Below, in pieces: positions 60,285 to 64,000 of a stretch of DNA of 64,000 nt (position 1 is its first letter; the number at the start of each line of letters is the position of its first letter). The notes beneath the pieces were generated by a model, which saw only the letters and a program-made list of their open reading frames with translations, was not told the DNA's origin and did not search any database. A program made the translations under genes and the position numbers. Origin of the DNA: Gemmatimonas sp. (GTDB lineage Bacteria > Gemmatimonadota > Gemmatimonadetes > Gemmatimonadales > Gemmatimonadaceae); contig NZ_JANPLK010000014.1 of assembly GCF_031426495.1 (NCBI RefSeq), positions 74,174 through 138,173 of the forward strand, read 5' to 3'.

Positions 60285-62270
60285 TTACGCAGGAGCGATT
60301 TCCGGGCCGCCCAGCATCGGCGGCAGGATCGGGCGGGCGGCCGGAGCCGCCGGTGTGGCGAGCGGTTGCGTCGTCATCGGCATGTCAGGCGGCAGGCGCG
60401 GCGGCAGCTCCTTGCCGGCCTTGAGCAGCAGGATGTCGTCGCGCGTGAGCGTCTCGCGTTCGAGCAGCTGCGTCGCCACGATATCGAGCAGCGAACGATG
60501 CTCGGTGAGCACGGCGACGGCCCGGGCATGCGCCTCGAACGCCACCCGCTTCACTTCGGAATCAACCAGCTGCGCCGTCTGCTCGGACACTTCACGGCGC
60601 GACTGGATGTCGCGACCGAGGAAGAGCTCCTGCTCCACGTCGCCGACGAGGATCGGTCCGATGGTGTCGGAGAGACCCCACTGCGTGACGTAGCGACGCG
60701 CGATGCTGGTGGCCTGTTGAATGTCACTGGCCGCACCGGTGGTCACGCGGTTGTGACCGAACACGATCTCTTCGGCCGCACGTCCGCCGTACGCCATGAC
60801 CAGCTTTGCTTCGAGCTGTTCACGCGTGACCGACACGCGGTCGTCCTCGGGGAGCGTGAAGGCGATACCAAGGGCACGACCGCGCGGGACGATGGTGACC
60901 TTGTGCAACGGATCGTTGCCATAGACCATCATCGCGCACACGGCATGTCCGGCTTCGTGGAACGCCGTGAGCCGGCGTTCGTCGTCCTTCATCACCAGCG
61001 ACTTGCGCTCGGCACCCAGCATGACGCGATCCTTCGCTTCCTCGAGATCACTCATGTAGATCTTGTCGTGTCCCTTACGGGCCGCGAGCAACGCGCCTTC
61101 ATTCACGAGATTCGCCAGGTCTGCTCCGGCCATACCCGGGGTGCCACGGGCCAGCGAGTGCACGCTCACGTCATCCGCCTGCGGCTTGTTGCGCAGGTGG
61201 ACCTTGAGAATGCCTTCACGGCCGCGGAGATCCGGCGCGTCGACCACGATCTGGCGGTCGAAACGACCCGGGCGCAGCAGCGCAGGATCGAGCACATCGG
61301 GGCGGTTCGTGGCGGCGATGAGGATCACGCCGTCGTTCGACTCGAAGCCGTCCATTTCCACGAGCAGCTGGTTGAGCGTCTGCTCGCGCTCGTCGTGCCC
61401 ACCACCCATACCCGAGCCGCGATGACGGCCAACGGCATCGATTTCGTCGATGAAGATGATGCACGGCGCGTGCGCCTTGCCCTGCTCGAAGAGATCGCGC
61501 ACGCGAGACGCACCGACACCGACGAACATTTCCACGAAGTCGGAGCCCGACATCGAGAAGAACGGGCGTCCAGCTTCACCGGCCACGGCCTTCGCGAGCA
61601 GCGTCTTACCGGTACCCGGCGGACCGACCAGGAGCGCACCCTTCGGCAGGCGCCCACCGAGCTTGGTGAACTTCTGCGGGTCTTTCAGGAACTCGATGAT
61701 TTCCTGCAGTTCGACCTTCGCTTCGTCGGCACCGGCCACGTCGGCGAAGGTGATCTTCGGCGTGTCGCCGCTGAGCAGCTTCGCCTTGCTCTTGCCGAAC
61801 GAGAACGCCTTGTTGCCGCCGGCCTGCATCTGACGGAACAGGAAGATCCAGAAACCGATGAGCAGCACGTACGGCAGCATGGTGATGAGCAGGCTGCCGA
61901 AGTTGGCCCGCGGCTCGCTGGCGTTGGTGCGCACACCACGCTCGAAGAGGCGCGCCTGCTCCTTCTCGGCCGAACCCGGCACCAGACGCGTGACAAACTT
62001 CCGCGCCTCGCGGTTGTTCACGCGCACCGGCTGGTTGAATTGACCGGCCAGCACGTTGTCGGTCTGGAACGTGGCCGTCTTGATGTTGCCGACTTCCAAC
62101 TGCTGTCGATACGCGTTGTAATCGAGCTCCGGTGCCTGCGTCTCGCGGCCGTTCCCATACGTCAGGAACGCGACCGGAATCAGGATCACGAGGATCCAGA
62201 ACGACAGCGTTTTCGAGAAGCGTCCCCAGTTGAACGGCTTCTTCGGCGAGGGCGTCATGTTTGGTGCCAT
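60285..62270 (-). CDS. ftsH: ATP-dependent zinc metalloprotease FtsH
   Basis: A membrane-bound AAA+ protease for quality control. The 661 residues have two membrane segments (about 15-35 and 125-145) around a periplasmic domain. The AAA domain has Walker A GPPGTGKTLL (near residue 221), Walker B IIFIDEID and SRH RPGRFDRQI. The protease motif HEAGH is near residue 439. It lies 12 bases after hpt and 30 bases before cdaA, in the common tilS-hpt-ftsH order. Confidence 0.97.
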   Translation of the reverse strand: MAPNMTPSPKKPFNWGRFSKTLSFWILVILIPVAFLTYGNGRETQAPELDYNAYRQQLEVGNIKTATFQTDNVLAGQFNQPVRVNNREARKFVTRLVPGSAEKEQARLFERGVRTNASEPRANFGSLLITMLPYVLLIGFWIFLFRQMQAGGNKAFSFGKSKAKLLSGDTPKITFADVAGADEAKVELQEIIEFLKDPQKFTKLGGRLPKGALLVGPPGTGKTLLAKAVAGEAGRPFFSMSGSDFVEMFVGVGASRVRDLFEQGKAHAPCIIFIDEIDAVGRHRGSGMGGGHDEREQTLNQLLVEMDGFESNDGVILIAATNRPDVLDPALLRPGRFDRQIVVDAPDLRGREGILKVHLRNKPQADDVSVHSLARGTPGMAGADLANLVNEGALLAARKGHDKIYMSDLEEAKDRVMLGAERKSLVMKDDERRLTAFHEAGHAVCAMMVYGNDPLHKVTIVPRGRALGIAFTLPEDDRVSVTREQLEAKLVMAYGGRAAEEIVFGHNRVTTGAASDIQQATSIARRYVTQWGLSDTIGPILVGDVEQELFLGRDIQSRREVSEQTAQLVDSEVKRVAFEAHARAVAVLTEHRSLLDIVATQLLERETLTRDDILLLKAGKELPPRLPPDMPMTTQPLATPAAPAARPILPPMLGGPEIAPA

Positions 62271-62282
62271 AGGTTGACCGCC

Positions 62283-62858
62283 TTACTGCAGGCTGGCGAC
62301 GTACGGGAGGTGCCGAAAATTCTCGGCATGGTCTAGCCCGTAGCCAACCAGAAATTCGTGCGGTGCATCGAACCCGATGAACCGCGTGGGATGATGAAGC
62401 TCTGTCGCGATGTGCTTGTGCAGCAGCGCGCAGATTTCCAGCGAACGCGGCTTCCGGTCACCCAACAGCTCGATCAGGCGATTGAGCGTGCGGCCGGAGT
62501 CCACGATGTCTTCAACTAACAGAATGTGTTTCCCCTCCAATTCCGTTTCCGGATCGTAGAGGAGACGCACTACGCCGCTCGATTCCATTGCATCGCCGTA
62601 CGACGACGCCACGAGAAAATCGACCTGCAAGGGCCGGGCGATGTGACGCACCAGATCGCTGAGGAAGATGAAGCTGCCCTTGAGGAGTCCAAGCACGAGC
62701 AGATCGCCGTCGGGATACGCCGCCGTGATGTCCGCGCCCAGTTCCTGCACGCGCGCTTCGATGGCGTCGGCGTCGTACACGATCCGCCGGACGGCACGAC
62801 CGTCGAGACGGGGATCTTCTGCGATGGGTTTGCTCTGCTCAGTCAAACTCGGGCTCAC
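62283..62858 (-). CDS. hpt: Hypoxanthine phosphoribosyltransferase
   Basis: Hpt salvages hypoxanthine (and guanine) to IMP/GMP with PRPP. The 191-residue protein has the flexible loop with SSYGDAMESSG and the PRPP motif LLVEDIVDSGRTL (near residue 117), then FIGFDAPHEFLVGYGLD. The GTG at 62858 overlaps tilS by 20 bases; a TTG at 62846 is possible. The order tilS-hpt-ftsH is conserved in many bacteria. Confidence 0.95.
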   Translation of the reverse strand: MSPSLTEQSKPIAEDPRLDGRAVRRIVYDADAIEARVQELGADITAAYPDGDLLVLGLLKGSFIFLSDLVRHIARPLQVDFLVASSYGDAMESSGVVRLLYDPETELEGKHILLVEDIVDSGRTLNRLIELLGDRKPRSLEICALLHKHIATELHHPTRFIGFDAPHEFLVGYGLDHAENFRHLPYVASLQ

Positions 62859-63942
62859 ACCGGTACCAGATCAACTCCGGCCGACCGGGCCGAGACGGTG
62901 CCGTGAGACCACGGCATACCCCAGGAACCCACACCGGCTCGTTGTCCACGAGTACGACCGGCCATGACGGCCGATCCAGTGCAGGTACATGTGCTTCTGA
63001 AAAGTACCGCGTCACGCGCCTCCCTGCTGGGGCACCAGCGGTTCGGATGCGATCTCCTGCGGTCCAGACGCGCAGCGCGACCTGTTCGCCACGGGGGATC
63101 CCCATGGTCCACAGGTCCTGCTCAGCGGCACTGGCCGATGACGGCGCCGTGTGCAATCGTCGCCACCGGAACCGTCCGAACCGTGGTGGCAACGCCTCCG
63201 AGGCACCCAACCATGCTCGCGTACTGTGGGGCGACCGCTGGGACGACGCTCGCCGCACTTCGAACCGATCGCCGGGTGGCTCGCCCGGGGCGGCACGGCG
63301 TCGCAATACGATCGCTGCGCCGGACACGAGAATCCTCGAGCCACCTCGACCTGCCGTGGTAAACTTCACGAGCTCACGAGTTCCTTTCGCATCGAGCGTC
63401 ACACCAGCGCGGGCACAGATCGCCGGCCACAGCACCGCCCGCCCCTCGCGCGTCGTGGACTCCAGCGCCGCCGCCGGGCACGACACGCGCTCGCACGACG
63501 GCGCAACCACCACTCCGATCGCGTCGACGTGCCGCTCCACATCGCGTCGCCAGGTGGCCGCCTGATCGGCGATCGCGAGGATCTGGTCCGAGAACCCGGG
63601 CGTTGCCGCCTCGAGCGCGGGCAGCAGTTCGTGGCGCACGCGACCGCGCAGGAAGGCGCGCGACACGTTCATCGGATCCTCGAGATAGGCCACCTTCTCG
63701 AGCACGGCCCATCGCGCCAGCTCGGCCCGCGACACGCCGAGCCAGGGACGCACCACACGCGAGGGCGCCGCCAGCGCCGCCATTCCGCGGGCACCCGCCC
63801 CGCGCAACAGCCGCATCACGACAGTCTCGAGCTGATCGTCGCGCGTATGCGCCGTGGCCACACGCGCCTTGAAGGCGCGAGCGATCCGGCCCAGAAAGTC
63901 CCAGCGCGCGGCGCGCCAAGCCGCTTCGCTCTGCCCCGGCGT
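62839..63942 (-). CDS. tilS: tRNA(Ile)-lysidine synthase TilS, N-terminus missing
   Basis: TilS modifies C34 of tRNA-Ile2 to lysidine with ATP. About 368 residues are present. The motif TAHTRDDQLETVVMRLLRG and GAGARGMAAL are intact, and the C-terminal domain is complete. The P loop (SGGxDS) that should precede them is missing because the sequence turns into G/C homopolymer at 63943. So this is a truncated gene at a contig end, not proof of a pseudogene. It overlaps hpt. Confidence 0.9.
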   Translation of the reverse strand, partial: TPGQSEAAWRAARWDFLGRIARAFKARVATAHTRDDQLETVVMRLLRGAGARGMAALAAPSRVVRPWLGVSRAELARWAVLEKVAYLEDPMNVSRAFLRGRVRHELLPALEAATPGFSDQILAIADQAATWRRDVERHVDAIGVVVAPSCERVSCPAAALESTTREGRAVLWPAICARAGVTLDAKGTRELVKFTTAGRGGSRILVSGAAIVLRRRAAPGEPPGDRFEVRRASSQRSPHSTRAWLGASEALPPRFGRFRWRRLHTAPSSASAAEQDLWTMGIPRGEQVALRVWTAGDRIRTAGAPAGRRVTRYFSEAHVPALDRPSWPVVLVDNEPVWVPGVCRGLTAPSRPGRPELIWYRCEPEFD

Positions 63943-64000
63943 GGGGGGGGGGGGGGGCCGCCCCGCCCCCCCCACGCCCCCCCCCACCGCCGCCCCCCCC
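63943..64000. other. G/C homopolymer tail, probable contig-end artefact
   Basis: A run of 15 G (63943-63957) is followed by C-rich sequence to the end with only a few A bases and no T. Nothing else in the window looks like this. It interrupts tilS where coding sequence is expected. It should be treated as low-quality sequence. Confidence 0.85.

Noticed and set aside
59634..62336. Plus-strand open frame of about 900 codons opposite cdaA and ftsH
   Set aside because: Antisense to two well conserved genes and with shadow-type composition.
63943..64000. G-quadruplex or regulatory G tract
   Set aside because: The run lies in the middle of tilS and continues into near-pure C; an artefact is far more likely.

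Overview
The window is about 64 kb of GC-rich DNA, very densely packed and almost entirely on the minus strand. Only mazG reads on the plus strand. The gene set suggests a diderm, meso-diaminopimelate-type bacterium outside the Proteobacteria. Clues are murE with a DNPR motif, a PASTA-tailed FtsI, DivIVA, CdaA, a type-2-like IleS and MglA/CheC/CheD chemosensory genes. My best guess is the phylum Gemmatimonadota. That placement is inference from recalled gene content, not from a search.

Reading left to right (opposite to transcription), 1-10.5 kb holds the start of alr, mazG, asnS, a membrane hybrid histidine kinase, recG, ftsY and a von Willebrand-like membrane protein. From 10.5 to 31.5 kb lies the division and cell-wall (dcw) cluster. 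In transcription order it is rsmH, ftsL, ftsI, murE, murF, mraY, murD, ftsW, murG, murC, ftsQ, ftsA, a large secreted M14 carboxypeptidase, ftsZ and an M23 peptidase. Most neighbours overlap by 1-4 bases. mraZ, murB and ddl are not in the cluster. A secreted repeat protein, a tRNA-Val and small genes follow (31.6-36 kb).

From 36 to 49.5 kb there is a chemosensory operon with an unusual centre: two cheW, cheB, cheD, cheC, cheA and cheY. Between them sit two PATAN/DUF4388 proteins, an 893-residue TPR protein, an MglA-like small GTPase, and a protein made of two DnaA-type AAA+ ATPase modules with no DnaA DNA-binding domain. No cheR, receptor gene or mglB is seen here. This is the best candidate for an undescribed system: a signalling pathway joined to a Ras-like polarity switch and a DnaA-derived ATPase.

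From 49.5 to 64 kb the same train continues upstream as housekeeping genes: rluD, two tandem lspA genes, a DksA/TraR-type protein, ileS (with GIHH where HIGH is expected), a purine nucleoside phosphorylase, divIVA, yggS, a DUF2723 membrane protein, cdaA, ftsH, hpt and tilS. tilS is cut by a G/C homopolymer stretch that looks like a contig-end artefact.

Intergenic space is scarce. Several gaps hold palindromic elements built from degenerate 7- to 8-base tandem units. Two sites share a 17-base promoter-like element, one upstream of ftsZ and one upstream of the hybrid kinase.
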